64,000 nt of DNA from Setoptus koraiensis (taxonomy: Eukaryota > Arthropoda), in the NCBI GenBank assembly GCA_048013815.1, contig CM106586.1:15996001-16060000 (forward strand), written 5' to 3'. This document shows positions 1 to 13,499 of this stretch, in pieces (positions within the stretch are counted from its first letter, which is position 1; each line of letters begins with the position of its first letter). Position numbers and translations under genes: made by a program. The notes under the pieces are model-generated. The model saw only the letters and a list, made by a program, of their open reading frames with translations, had not been told where the DNA came from and made no database searches.

Positions 1-1324
1 TGCAAAAGCAAACTGCAAAACAGAGCGACAGACACTAAAACGGAACAAGCTGTCGTTTGGCCCTCCGCTGACACTGAATGAAGCGCTCGAGCGAAACCGC
101 TCTCCGCCGCCGTCGAGACTGACTGCCGATATCGAGTGGCGATATCGAGTGGCGAGACTGGCGAGACTGACAGCCAGCGCGACAACAATGACAAAATTGT
201 CGCTGTTGCCGGTGTGCCAGAGTATCGATTTGTTGGCAGCGGCAGCCGTGAGCCATTATCAGACATGTCGGGCTGGCTTACGTAATGACAGTGTCCGAAT
301 ATTATATTCACACACACACACACACTCAGCGAGCGCCAGACGAGGGGCAAACAACAACAAAATGGAAGCGATCGAAAAAAATGCGCAAACACAACAATGC
401 CTTTTTGTGAGACACTGGCAAGACACTTTTGGCCAACTCAAGACACAGCCAGCGGGGAAAGTATAAACAACAGGACAGGTGAATCGGGCTGGTCGTGCAC
501 ACAATGCCAATCGATGACACTTTTTCAGGCGAGTGCCCTATCGGCGCTTGCCCAAACACACCCTGCCCTCGCCGCTCGTCCCGTTCAGTTGGCCCGATAT
601 GACACCAATTACGCCGATCGGTTATATCGGCGTTGTGTCGGCGTTGTGTCGGCGTTGTATCGGTGATATATCGGGACCGACGCGAGAGTCTGTCCGTTGT
701 CCGACTCGACAGTCCGTCGGTTGTGCGACGAGCTGTCGAAACGGACAGACGGACGCACTAAACAAATCAATTTTTCCCTTCTGTCGCTACATTGTGGCCG
801 TCGATCTGATCGGATTATTAGAATTACTTAGACTTATCAGAATTACGCAACATGCGATTGCATGCGCCGCGAATGGCAGCGGCGAGCTCGAGCTGGGCGA
901 GTTCGAGCCGAGCGAGTTCGAGCCGAGTGAGTGCGCTTCGACCAAGCCGACGAGTGGCGCTGGCAACGTTGGCCGGCCAGTCGTTGGTCGACACGATCGA
1001 TTGAATTCAATTTGCAAACAATTTGCCAAAAAGCACTAACAGCCATAGGAGATTATCCAGTCCAGATTAGAGCTGCCCAGTTGCGCTCCTCTCTGCGAAT
1101 CTCTGCGAATCGCTGCGAATCGCTGCGAATCTCTGAATCTGTGAATATCTCTACAAATGTATCTACAAATATTTCTGCAAATATCTCTGTAAGCGTTGCG
1201 CAACACACTATTATCTATTTATTATTATTCAACGTTGGCATTGTTTGGCCCGGCAGGCATTTTCGCTGGGCTGCAAGTGCGCCGAGTGAGCCATCAACAA
1301 ATGAATTGACGGCGCAATCAGCTC

Positions 1325-1375
1325 GAAACAGTTTTAGCGAAACAGTTTTAGCGAAACAGTTTTAGCGAAACAGTT
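1325..1375. repeat. 14-bp minisatellite, about 3.6 copies
   Basis: The unit GAAACAGTTTTAGC is repeated head to tail with no mismatch visible in the full copies. The identity between copies suggests a recent expansion. Confidence 0.9.
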
Positions 1376-2450
1376 AATTTCGGGCCAATGGGCACAACAC
1401 TGCCAACTGCTGACCAACTGCGGGCCAATGTTGCGGCCGACGGATTGCTGCCGACTGGCGACGATTGTCCGCGGTCTGCGGTCAGCGGAAGGCATCGCAA
1501 CATCGACGGGCCAGCCGACGGGGCCGACGCCGTTCGAGGATAAAAATCGAGGATAAAAATTGGGGATAAAAGTTTGAGCATGAAAATAAGGCGAAATCGT
1601 CGGCCAGCCGTTTATATTTAGATGCTTGCTTATAAATTAATGCTCCGTTTTGGGCCGTGTGGCGCCTGGGACAACAATGAGCGTCGTCGGCCATCCATCA
1701 TTCGTGTCGGCGAGTGTCGGACAGAGCAACGGCGACAAGACAGCGGACAGCGGATAGCGGATAGCGGACAAGACGAGGCAAGCGTCAAACGACAGTGTCC
1801 TCGGCTGCGCTCACCTGTCCGAATCGCCGTTGCCAGCTGACGGCGAGCGGCGCTCCGACTGACGATTTCGACTGGCTCGACTGGCTCGGCTGCCACTGGC
1901 GAATGCGACCGGCAAGCCGCTCGCCAACTGGCTTGCGAGTCAATTATTGAGCTGGCAAGCCAGCAAACAATTGGCCATAACGCACCGACACGGCGCGTCG
2001 TCGCAAACAACAATCGCCAGTGTTTGCTTGTGCATGAGTTATGAGTTATTGGCAGCGACAGGCAACGATCGATCGCTGTCATTGATTGCGTCGTTGTTGC
2101 AACAACGACAAGCGGCCGCAAGCAACAGCGACAGCCATCGAAAAGCAGCAACGGCAACAACAGCAACAACGGCAACAACAGCAACAACAAACAACAAGTA
2201 GCAGCCAACAAGTAACAAGTGCATGCAACAATTATCCGCTGCGCGCAAACACTTTATCGGCAATCGGTGCCTGGCACTGGATAACGCTGGCCAAGACACT
2301 GCCTGCCTACCTGTGCGCCTGTCTATTTATGCCAAGTGAGACTGCTTAATTTGATTAATTATTGCACAAACTGTTGCGAACGTTACGTTGCGAACGTTGC
2401 GCTGCGAACGGCGCGCCGAGTGGGCTAGTCGAGGCCAACCTTGAATATGA

Positions 2451-2505
2451 TATCTGGCAAATATCTGGCGAATATCTGGCGAATATCTGGCAAATATCTG
2501 CAAAA
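2451..2505. repeat. 11-bp minisatellite, 5 copies
   Basis: The unit is TATCTGGCRAA, with A or G at the variable position, and the last copy is degraded. A related AATATACTGGCG array occurs at 49101-49162. Confidence 0.85.
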
Positions 2506-2519
2506 CATTATCGCTCGCG

Positions 2520-2745
2520 CCAGCAGATACGCCAACAGCGACAACAGCAACAACGACAACAACAACAACGACACAGCAACAACGACAACGACAACAACGA
2601 CAACGACACAACAACGCATCGTGCTCATGAGCAACTTGTTGATTTAATCAGCTTTCTGTGTTTGCTGTCGTTGGTGTTGCTGCTGTCGGTGTTGTTGTCG
2701 TTGCTGTTGCTGCTGTCGCGGTTGCTGTTGCGGCCGCATTGTTCT
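2520..2745. repeat. Back-to-back CAA/CGA and GTT/GTC tracts
   Basis: The left half (about 2520-2620) is CAACAA/CGACAA-rich on the plus strand. The right half (about 2655-2745) is GTTGTT/GTCGTT-rich, so the two halves are imperfect reverse complements around an AT-richer centre near 2640. A transcript could fold into a long imperfect hairpin. No coding role is evident. Confidence 0.6.
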
Positions 2746-3415
2746 TTGTTTGCAATTGTGCAGCCGGAGCCGCTTTGGCTGGTTCGTGCTCGAACTCTCG
2801 CCCGAGAATCAAAGTATCAAAACAAGAATAATAAACATTTTTCTCATTAACTGCAACGCTGCCGATAACTCGCAATTGTGAGCCAATGTGCGCCGTTGCG
2901 CCGCTTGCCACAACCCCGACGACAGTTTGTTGTTGTTGTTTTGATTTAGTAAAGTCAGCTCGGCGTGCCAACCTGAATAGCCTCTCACTGTTAATGATTT
3001 GTTGTTGTGTACGACGACGACGACGTTTTTTCTCCCAATCAGCGCCAATCGCTGACTGTGTGTTTTTGCTCATGATTATCGCAACAACAACAACAGCAGC
3101 AACAACAGCAGCAACAACAGCGGCGGCAGCACCACAAATCACTATTGTTACGCCAACAATAAACCCATTGGCTGCCGATGCTATTAGCGCATTTTTGTTG
3201 CGCCAACAATTCCAAAACTCCACTCAACAAGTGGCACAATGGCGACTGGCTATTGCCTGCGTAATAGTTTGCGATACATCCGCTCAATTCATTGGCAATT
3301 CGGTGTCAAAGTGGCGCAATATCCGCGATATTGATTGCGCCCGCACCGGCGCACGGTCCACTCAAAGTTGAATGTTGCGCCCGTCGGCGCCGCTCGGGCC
3401 GCCGGGCCCGCTCGC

Positions 3416-3530
3416 GGCCCAAAACGGCGGCCGGCCCAAAACGGCGGCGGCCCAAAACGGCGGCGGCCCAAAACGGCGGCGGCCCAAAGCGGCGGCGGCC
3501 CAAAACGGTGGGCGGCCCAAAGCGGCGGGG
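3416..3530. repeat. 16-bp GC-rich minisatellite, about 7 copies
   Basis: The unit is GGCCCAAAACGGCGGC, with start-to-start spacing of 16 (twice 17) bases. It keeps reading frames open on both strands, which explains the overlapping open frames here. It lies just downstream (minus-strand sense) of the candidate signal-peptide exon at 3593-3652. Confidence 0.85.
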
Positions 3531-3592
3531 CCCGCAGCGGACTCAAACGGGCGAGTCAAGAGAATGGGACGAAATGGAAATGTGAGACTCAC

Positions 3593-3652
3593 CCATGTGA
3601 AGAAGGCGCAGAGGCCCACGAGGTGTCTGACGATCACTTTTAGGCAGCCCAT
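3593..3652 (-). CDS. Candidate first coding exon with signal-peptide-like sequence
   Basis: On the minus strand an ATG in good context (CAAGAAATGG) opens 20 codons, beginning MGCLKVIVRHLVG and followed by a hydrophobic Leu/Cys/Ala/Phe run. It ends exactly at a consensus donor, TGG|GTGAGT, in phase 0. The sequence resembles a signal peptide or membrane anchor. The rest of the gene would lie to the left, in 1-3592 or outside the window, and I could not find a convincing second exon. I do not recognise the protein. A chance ATG-hydrophobic-donor combination is quite possible in 64 kb. Confidence 0.25.
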
Positions 3653-3747
3653 TTCTTGAGTATGTTTGCGTTGTTGTTAAGGGTGCGATTGGGATATTTT
3701 CGCTGGCTTGGATGATTCACTGTCGAATATTCACTCGCGAATAGCTG

Positions 3748-3799
3748 GCTGTCGATTGAGGCTGTCGATTGAGGCTGTCGATTGAGGCTGTCGATTGGG
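3748..3799. repeat. 13-bp minisatellite, 4 copies
   Basis: The unit GCTGTCGATTGAG starts at 3748, 3761, 3774 and 3787; the last copy diverges at its end. Confidence 0.85.
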
Positions 3800-6700
3800 G
3801 TGGCTTGCGGCTTGTTCGCTCGGCTTAATTTATCTCACGGGCGAGGCGGAAATTGAGGCGTGCAATATTGGCTTGTTTGATGGATTATCATTGATTTGAG
3901 GACGATTTATTGGTGATTGTTGTGTGGCTGGCAATGAACTGTAATAATGAAATGGAAATAACGATAATAATAATGATAATATAGTTGAATTCACTTGGAT
4001 GGCGGTGTTTGGCGTTATGGGCGCAACGTGAGCAGATGACGACGATTAGAGGTCAATGTTGTCATCTAATTACTGCCTCTCTGCCTCTCAGCCTGCTGTT
4101 CACAAGCGATGGATAAATGCCTAAACGCGCCGACGGATAAATGGATGAGCGCTGGCCGATGAGGGCTGGCTGAACGGATAAATCTCTAAGTGGCTGTTGG
4201 GCTGAATGGCTGGCTCGGCGTTTCGCTGATTATCATTATCAATTATGATCTAACTCGCTGATATTCTCGTCTGTCCGCATGCACAATGCGATTGTTTGTG
4301 TGTGTCGTGCTGACTTTGTTTGGTGAAAGTTTGCTTGCACAAAACGGGGAAAAAGTGTGCGCTCGAGTTAGTGCTGCAACAGTTGTTTGTGGTTGTTTGT
4401 GGTTGTTTGTGATTGGCAATCGGGCAAGCTTTCAGTGAAAAATCCCGCATGAGTCAGCGCTGACTCCGCCTGTACCATTGTATCACACAGTCTGTGTATT
4501 GTAAGTAAGTAAGCCGACTAGCTCGCCAACTGACTCGCCCACTAGCTCGCCAAACGGCTCGGCGGGGCTTTCTCGCGGCATTGGCGTCGCACTTGGGCTT
4601 GCCGTTGCGCGGTTATTGTTTGCCCGGCAACGCATCCAACGATATTCACACATAAATACATACACAATGTATATGCACATTGTGGCAGGCGAGTTGCCAT
4701 GCCAACAGTGTCTCAATCAGCGTCAGCTGACTCAATTGTTGCCCGTTCGGACAGCTCACTCTGGCAACAAAAGTTTCACAACGAGCAACGGCAACAGCAA
4801 CAGCAACAACAACAACAACAGCAACAACAACAGCGGTTTTACATAATTGATTGACTCACCTCCAGCGGCAACTTACCGGTCGGCCGGATATTGCGCAACG
4901 GTTGCAAATGGCGGCGTCAGCGGCTGCTTATTCGCAGCAACCACGCGTACAGTCCAACGATGATGGCCAACATGAGCACGACGAGCGCCATTGATGCAAA
5001 TCAATCGCGCCCCTATCGCCCGATTGCTGTTACTATCTCCTATTTGGTGTCACTGTCGCCCGATCGTTGTCACTATCGCTTTTGTTTGCTGTCACTGTCG
5101 GTGTGAGATACAATTTCGGTTCATAATTAGTTGGTATTTTCGGTCAGTGTCACAATGTGAAGCGGTCATTATGAGTCACAACTTATGATTAATTGTGTGA
5201 GTTTGGTGAGTACAGTGAGTCAAAATGTCGCCAAATTATTTGTCGGCAGAATAGTATTTTGAAAATACCCCGCGCACAGTATTCATTCAATATTCATGCG
5301 TGAATCACATGCGAGTCGCATGCGACCACTGTCCAGTCACTGTCCAGTCACTGTCCAGTGGCGATGACTGATAATAACAAATGATCATTTCTAAAAAACA
5401 GTGATTAGCTCTCGCTGACCAGACCAAACGATTTCTCCCGCAACTCTCGTCATCTCTGGCACATGTATGGCTATTTATGGCCGAAATGGATATAAAGATA
5501 AGCGTGCCACCATTGACCACTTGTGGCTGTCAGTGTGGCCAGCGAGTTAGATTGGCGGCGATAATTTTATTAATTTTAGGTTAATTGCTCTAACGCTGGC
5601 CATGTGGGCAGCGCCGTCGTCGACATTGATATATCACGGTTGGCGAGACACACTGTAAATGGCGCGCTGATTCAAACCGACAAGTCTCGTCATTGGCGTT
5701 GTTCAATTTGGATGGGATTCATTTGCGGTTCAGTTGCGATTCAGTTGCGATTCAGTAACTGAATTTCGGTTGCAATGTGAGCCAAATAAGCGGACAAAAA
5801 TCAATATTGAGCCGGACAAGAGCGCTCAATTGTCTAGGTCAGCAGCACACTCGGTTACATAACGAGGAGCAAAGCAACGAGGAGAAATGGAAACGGCAAC
5901 AAGTCGCCTAATGGTGGCGATATTATACATTAAAATTAAAAAGTGTATTACATCAGAGCCAATGTCAATGCGCAAACTGGGCTAACTGGCACCGATCGCA
6001 TACCGTTAATCAACTTTAACCTGATTACACTCACCTGGCCACTGTGCGCCGTCAGTGGGAGTCGCCGTTGCGTCCTTTGGGCGCCCATTTGGCTTTGCCG
6101 AGGCACAACTACTCAGATCCTGTTGCGGTAGGCGAGCATGAACTTGAGAACATCGAGTTGAGAATATCAAGTTGAGAATATCAAATGGAAAAGAATCAAG
6201 TTGGCATGCCCAAGTCGAGATGCTCGAGATACCTGAGATAGGCAGTTAGTGTGGCCGTCGAGTGGCCTGTTGCCCGTTGCTCATCCCCGTGTCGCTGCAT
6301 CTATTAATTTATTAATTTAATTTAATTTATAAATCTAAATTATAAATTTATAAATTTATAAATTTGTATGTGAATGCCGCTTTGCAGCCAGTGGACACGG
6401 CCGGTCTGGCCAACCTGGCTGGTCTGCGTCGAGGCACAACGATGCACTGCGTTGACGGCATAACGGTGCACGGCATTCACGGCAAAACGGTGCAAGGCAT
6501 CAACGGCAAAACGGTGCAAGGCATCTATGACGCAACAGTCTGCGGCATCTATTACGCAACAGCGCCACACACACAGGTGAGTCACATGATGTGACGATGT
6601 GTGTCGGGCGAGCGATGACGGCTCGCTGGCGACCGACGTGACTAACGGGATCACATTCGCGGCACACAAGTCGGCCCAAACGAAGCGTTCGATTTCTCGA

Positions 6701-8304
6701 GGCAAACAACGTTTCTCGGGGCAAACAACGGAAAGTTCGAGGACAAGGATACACTTGGCAAGCGTGTCAGCGCGCCGGCCCCACTCCGGCCGTTGTCGCT
6801 AGTATCACTGTTACACTGTTGGGCATGGCTTGCAACTGCAACAGTTGCGCAACTGGACCCAGCATTGCGCAACTGGACACAGCATTGCGCAACAAGATTA
6901 ATGGTCGACAGCGGGCAACTTTCGTCCCTCTGACAGCTCACCTGTGCGCATCACACACTCATACTAATAGTATGATAGTGTGTTATGTTGCCACATAACA
7001 CACACATACAAAGTGTAACACAGTTACGTAACTCTGTTGCGTACGTAGCCATGTCATGTAACACGGCGATATTGCGCAATCTTCTTCATAGTCATGTGGT
7101 CAGTGTGTGTGATGTCACTGTCCACTGACTCGACCATGACGCCCCTAGCGCCGACTGCGGCATTTAAAACAAGTTAACGACATGCGAGTCAACCTGTTAC
7201 GCTGCATGCGCCATGCGAATACCGTCAACAGTTAACGGTCAACAACGGTTGTGCAAATAGCCCGGGCATCTCCGTTTTTTACAATGTTAGCTAATAACGG
7301 TCGTGCGCTGGCATCAGTCACACACCAACTCTCACTGGCCCCATCTCGAACTGATCTCTGGCCACTTGTTGTTTCGCTCGCCGCTGAGCTGGCCGTTCAT
7401 CTCGCCACTCGCCTCGCCGTTCGCATCACCTTTTATCTCGCTGTTTATCTCGAGTCGCTTCGCTGACAGTCGCTTCGAGTTGCTTCGAGTCGCTTCGAGT
7501 CGCTGTCAGTCGCTGCCAGTCTCAACTGACAACTGAACCGGATAGTTTCACTCGCTGCGACCGCAATCGCAACGTCTCAGCTAATCTGACAAAAATCAAT
7601 TATCATTATTTATTATTCGTCGCGCTGGCCTAACTGCGCTGCGCTCGCCAACAAATTTTCACAATTACAACTGTTAATTGGGCCACTGGCTCGCGGCCCC
7701 ACAGCCACCTGTCGGTGGCTGCATCAACTGGCCGCCGGTGGCTGCATCAACTGGCCGCCGGCTTCTTTAATCACCTACCTGAGAATCCTTGCTGCTGGGT
7801 GCAGCCGGTCGCCGGCCACAGGCGGATTTCGGGTAGCTATCGGGCCGATGTCGGGTGGCTCTTGGGCGGATTTCGGGCAGCTCTCGGGCGACGGGCTGTC
7901 GGGCTCGATTGTGGCAACAATGGTGGCCGCAATGAATGCTGCTGCGGTTGCGCTGATCCAGTTGACGACTGTTTTATGTTCTGATTGGCTTCTTCTTCGC
8001 GCCGGCTCCCCCAAACCGCTCGCTAATCCGACAATCTCTCTCTCTCTCTAATCTGATTATACTCACATTCGTACACCGATTCATACACGGATTCGCACAC
8101 GGATTCATACGCCGATTCATGCACCGATTCATGCGCCGATGTGATTTGCCGTAAATGGCAGCGCAACGATCAAACCGTATCAATGGCGTCTAGTTATGCT
8201 GAGATTTATCAATGGTGTGTGCGCCGACGAAAAGCGTTGCACGACCGCGCCGACGATGATTTGTCAGTGACAGTCTGGTCATTGACTCTTTTTTGATGCT
8301 CATT

Positions 8305-8391
8305 CGATGATGTAACTCTTGATGCTGCGACTCTCGATGATGCAACTCCCGATGATGCAACTCCCGATGATGCAACTTTTGATGATGTAAC
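8305..8391. repeat. 15-bp degenerate minisatellite
   Basis: The unit is GATGATGCAACTCCC, with 5 to 6 partly diverged copies. The divergence suggests an older array than the perfect ones nearby. Confidence 0.75.
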
Positions 8392-9716
8392 ACCAGCGTG
8401 GAGCGGCCAATCGACTTATGTTATGTGACTTATGATTGCGCAACGATAAATAAAGTTATTATTATCATTACTATTATGTAACAACGTTTGTGCCCGGCAG
8501 CGTCCACGCCAGCGCGGCTTCATGGCTGGCGTCATGACGCAATGCCGGCCATGGCTAGCATTACGTAATGCCGGCCATGGCTGGCATTATGGCGCCAGGC
8601 GAAACCTATCATTATGAATTGATTGCTCTCTCTCTCTCTCTCTCTCTCGCTGGCTCGGTGTCTCGCAACCAGAAGCAATATGATCCCTGTTTATGTGATG
8701 CTCATTAAATCTCCATTGTCTCTATTGTGCTCGCCGGCTGTCGCTCGCCGGAGCGGCCGGCGACTCTCAACTCGGTCGCTGCTCGCCAGCTCGCCAGCCA
8801 GCCAGCCAGCCGAAGAGTCGCTTATCGAAGCCAGCCGGACGACAGCGGGACGACAGTGATACTTGCCGGCCGCGACCCGGCTACCCAAGTGCCCTGTTCA
8901 GCCGGCCGCCGATCGGTCTGGACGATCCTTCGGGCTGGCCGCCGGCCGCTCCGAGTTGCGGCGTGGATGCGCGCCGTTGCCGCTCGCCTCCCGACAATCT
9001 GACAATCGGACAATCGGGCGATCCGACGAGCGGACGAGCGGACGATCCGCCGATCCAACGTCCGACGAGCGGACGTCCGAAGAGCGGACGAGCGGACGTC
9101 CGAAGAGCGACCGTCACGACCGCACGATGAGTTCATCCGCGTCCGCGCATCAAACAATCGGTTCGGCCGGCTGTCATTGGCGACTTGTGCAGCCAAATCG
9201 AAACTTTTAGTTTGCATCTGAATAATTCAGCGAGACGGCGAGACGGCGAGACGAAAACAAACGCAACGCTCCATTCAATGGAGTCCATTGGCGTCAGTGT
9301 GAGTGCCACAAGTGTCCGGATTGAGCGCCGCCAGTCGGCTGTGCGAGAGTGAAAAAGTGACGCGGCACACGAGCCACCGACCGGAAACGGATAAAGTGAA
9401 ATGGGCATAAATGCAAATGGAGACACAGTGAAAATGTGTCAGCCAATTGGCGCCTGTCGAGTGTGTTGCACACTGCAAATAGACATAGGCATAAACTGAT
9501 CAACTGTCGTGTGCCAATTGAAACATCGTCGTCGTGAAACATGGTGCAGCGTCAGTTAATTAATTACTGGCCATTTGCAGCGCTGACGCAACTGTGGCCG
9601 AGCAACAACAAGTGGCGCCCATAACGCTCGCAATGTCGCACCGCCTTTCCACGGAAAACAACAAATGATATCATTTGTTGTTTGCGGGACGCGAGCGCGT
9701 CATCGCCAGTCTATCC

Positions 9717-9806
9717 GACTGTCAAACGGCGACTGTCAAACGGCGACTGTCAAACGGCGACTGTCAAACGGCGACTGTCAAACGGCGACTGTCAAACGGC
9801 GACTGT
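9717..9806. repeat. 14-bp minisatellite, 6 to 7 copies
   Basis: The unit GACTGTCAAACGGC is repeated almost perfectly. It is followed by shorter diverged CGCATTGTCGCATC-like copies up to about 9860. Confidence 0.9.
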
Positions 9807-12571
9807 CGCACCCGATTGTCGCATTGTCGCATCCCGAATGTCGCATCCCGAATGTCGCACAGCAAGGCAGCGACAATTGCGCCCGGGACAGACGATAATT
9901 ATCCGTCGGCCGGCCCCAAACTGGGCCGCTGTGTCGCCGTGGCCGAGCCACTGCCGATTTGTGCCCAATCTGGCACCACAAAGCGCGCCAATGCACAATG
10001 CGAATTGGTTCGTTAAAGCCGTCTGGCCGATCAGCGCGGCGCGATTATCCACTTAATCACGACATAATCGCACTTTCAGCGCAATCATCGCTGCATCGCA
10101 ACTCTTTGGCTGCGATTTCGCTCGCCGTCTGGCTGCGATCGTTGGCTGCATCGCTCGCCCGCCGTCGAGCTGCCATCGTTCGCCACAATCACCGTCGGCA
10201 GCCATACGCAATTGCACAGATTTATGCTCTCTTACATGCATTTGAGGCCATTAGAGCCGAAACATGAAATTAAACTCGATCCATTTAATCGGCCAGTTGT
10301 CAGTTGTCGCTTGTCGAGCCAGTTGCTGTTGCGCCGGCAACTCGCCAGTCAACAATGTTAAACAGCCAACCAAAAAAGTTTGTTGTTTCGCCAGTGTGTG
10401 TCGCTCACGAACACACATTGCCTCACCAGCAACAGTCGGCGGCGAGCTTGTCGGCGGCGAGCTTGTCGGCGAGCTTGTGAGTTGGTGCCGGCGAGTGGCG
10501 TCATTTGCATATTCCGACCATTGCGATTTGAATTATTTACTAACATCATTTACCAACTATTTGTACAGTAATATTTGCAAGTGTCGCCCCCGCTGCAGAG
10601 ACAGAGACTCCGCTGCAGAGGCTCTGCTGCAGAGGCTCCGGCGAGACTCACAAGCGCCCTCTGTGTGGTGACAATCAAGTTACTATCTAGGCCGCTATCC
10701 AAACACCGACGGGCAAAGTCAACAAGTTCTGTTGACCCGCGCAACCCGTGCCAAGCAAGCAAAGTGGTAGCAAAGTGCCCTGCAACTGGCCTTGAACTAT
10801 CGAAACCAGACAGTATCACGACCCACCGTTACGTAACAACATAACACAGTTACACAATAACATAACCTTACGTAACAACAATGCAAATTGCAGCTCTAGC
10901 AACTGGACACATCAATTTGCTAATAAATCAATGGATTTGAGGCTAATTGAGGCAACTCGCAGTGTGTGAGCCACAGACGATCTTGGCAATTGCATTGGTC
11001 AGGTGAGCGTGGTGCCAACGCACCGACAGCAGCACCAACAAATATTGACCGGCGCCGCAATAATTGATCAATCATTGATTATTGAGGTGCCAATGCAATT
11101 GATAGGAATATTGCGCAATATGATAATCGTATCGTATGATAAGCCGTAGTATCACAATATTATCACGAGGCATAATTTGCGATCGTTCGCAAATTATCGC
11201 TCGTTCGCTTCAATTGGCGCTGCACGTGACGTGATATGGGCCCCCAAATACGATACGATTGTTTTATGCGCAATTGTTTGCGTATGAATAGTGGCAGTAG
11301 GTCGCTGGGTGCACCTCACATGCACCTCTTTTCGTGCACTATGCAACTTGCCTATGATAAAGGGCCGATTCAACAGATATTTGATGTTGCCCAGTGGACG
11401 CAGCCGACTCGACACGACCGACCTGACGGGCCGGCCAACGGAAACGAGTCGGTCAACCCGAACCACCGAGCGGAAGTCGCCGATTTCGATGTGTATGTTC
11501 GACGCGCGGGTCTAGCCGCACAAGCCCGAAATTTTTTGCATTGAGTCACTCAATTTGAGTGGCAGCTCGACTGGTTGCGGTTATTATTATTATACTGGCA
11601 TCATCTGCGGTGCATGCGAGGTATATCCGTGGTATATCCGCGATATGTTTGCGGTATGCTCGAGGTATGTTTGCGAAATGCTCGAGGTATGTTTGCGGTA
11701 GGTCCGGGGTACGTTTGCGGCTCGTGCGCGGCATGTGTGCGGGAATGCCGTGGCAGCGGGAACCTTGTGGCAGCGGGATATCGGCGGCAAGAGGGCGCTT
11801 GTGTGCGGCTCGTCGACATGCTCCGCTGGCGCCGCTGACATGAGTGGCCGGGCAAACAATTGGGCCGAGCTTAACACTGTCAAAGCGTGTTGTGGCACTT
11901 TAATTAGTCCGACTTCATTAATCAGTGGCAAGGCAGACACAACAAACATTGCGCAATAACAATAATGATAACAATAATGCCGAAATATAGCGAGACGAGT
12001 TACGTAGGCTGACAGCGATATGCGCCGGCCGACTTACGTGAGGCGTCTACGCGAGCCGAGTTACGTAAGCTTTTTGCAGCGATCTTGTGCTGGCTGTCGC
12101 CTGTCGCAGCTCGAAGCCGCCGACTGCTCGCTCCGAGACGGGCCGTGATAAACTCGACAGCGACAGTGACGGCGACAACAACCGCAATCTCGGCTAATCT
12201 AAAACCAACAACGTTGTTGCGACTCCTTCGCGAGCGAGCGACCGAGCGATCGCAAGCTCAATCAATTCCGGCTCGCCGTGCACTGGCTGTGTCATTGCGC
12301 CCGTTCGTCCGCCAGCGACGGCCCCAAATCAGACCGACTGGCAAGACAACAATAACAGTTGTTGTTGTTGCTGTTGTTGCTGTTGTTGTTGTGCGAGCGA
12401 GAAAAAGAATTCCTCGGCGCCATTGTTGAATCGAATGGCGCTTTGTTGTTTTTTGCAACTCAATTATATCATTTTTTACACTGAGTAATGCCACATTAAA
12501 TTGATTGAGCCCACTGCGCCCCGGCAACAACAACACTCTTACGCAACTCGCTATTCGCACAATCTCGCCCG

Positions 12572-12640
12572 TTTTATATCGCCCGCTTTGCATCGCCCGC
12601 TTTGTATCGCCCGCTTTGTATCGCCCGCTTTATATCGCCA
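12572..12640. repeat. 14-bp minisatellite, about 5 copies
   Basis: The unit is TTTGTATCGCCCGC, with substitutions at one or two positions between copies. Confidence 0.85.
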
Positions 12641-13499
12641 ATCCATCCAGCGATTGTTTGCCTAAAACAATTTGCTGCCGCCGCTACTGCTGCTGTTATA
12701 TCATATCCTAATATCATAAAACCTATATGCACATGCCACCACACAAAGAGAGATACATAAAACTCATAGACATTTATCATATGAGCCGTATCGAGCCGCT
12801 GGCTCTGATGTGTGTGTGTATAAAATAGTGACAATTTATCATTATGTGCCGCATAATATCTCCCGACTAAATCCATCCAACTACGTACGTATAGCGGCAG
12901 CGGCAGCAGCAGGATATTCATCGTGGTGATAGTCACCATTTTAAAGCTTTTGATAGCCGTCATAATATGTGTCATTTTCGTCACCGTCATTGTCGCTATT
13001 GTCACAATGGCCGTCATAATCGTCATGTTCATCGTCAGCGAACTCTATCCGACCGGGCTCGCCAACATCTATCTAAATTTCCTATGCCAAACAATGCATT
13101 ATAATAATACTTTATTTTAACAAGTAAAATGTATATACATATAAAATGTATAACGTGCGGCCGCACGGACCCCCGGTTAGTGTGTGCGGGCCCCCGACAT
13201 CGATCAATATCATCATCAGATCAGTTCATTGCGAGCCGGCAATGAATCATCGCGCGTGGGGCGCCAGATACACACACACACACACACACACACACAAGTA
13301 TATACAAGCGGGCCCCAAATAAAAGCGAAGTGCGCAAGATAAAGAGAGAGAGAGAGAAATCCCGCTGGCATCTTTTTAATAGGGGCCAAGCGCGGCCCCA
13401 TTGCGCTGCAAGGTACAGCTGTCACTGGGCTAACTGGCCCGGCGAACGGGTGCAAATATATATAATGTTAATTTATCCTTATTATTATGTAATATAGGG

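Larger units (their letters stand above)
1..3592. other. Gene-poor flank rich in short tandem arrays
   Basis: I see no convincing coding exon here. The stretch holds a CA run near 308-326, degenerate CTCTGCGAAT-type copies near 1086-1190, CAA/CAG/CGA trinucleotide tracts near 2140-2200, 2530-2620 and 3085-3130, and the minisatellites listed separately. Open frames in this stretch are explained by trinucleotide repeats or GC-rich sequence: they are low in complexity, open on both strands and lack any recognisable domain. It could be intergenic DNA or an intron of a gene running off the left edge. Confidence 0.6.
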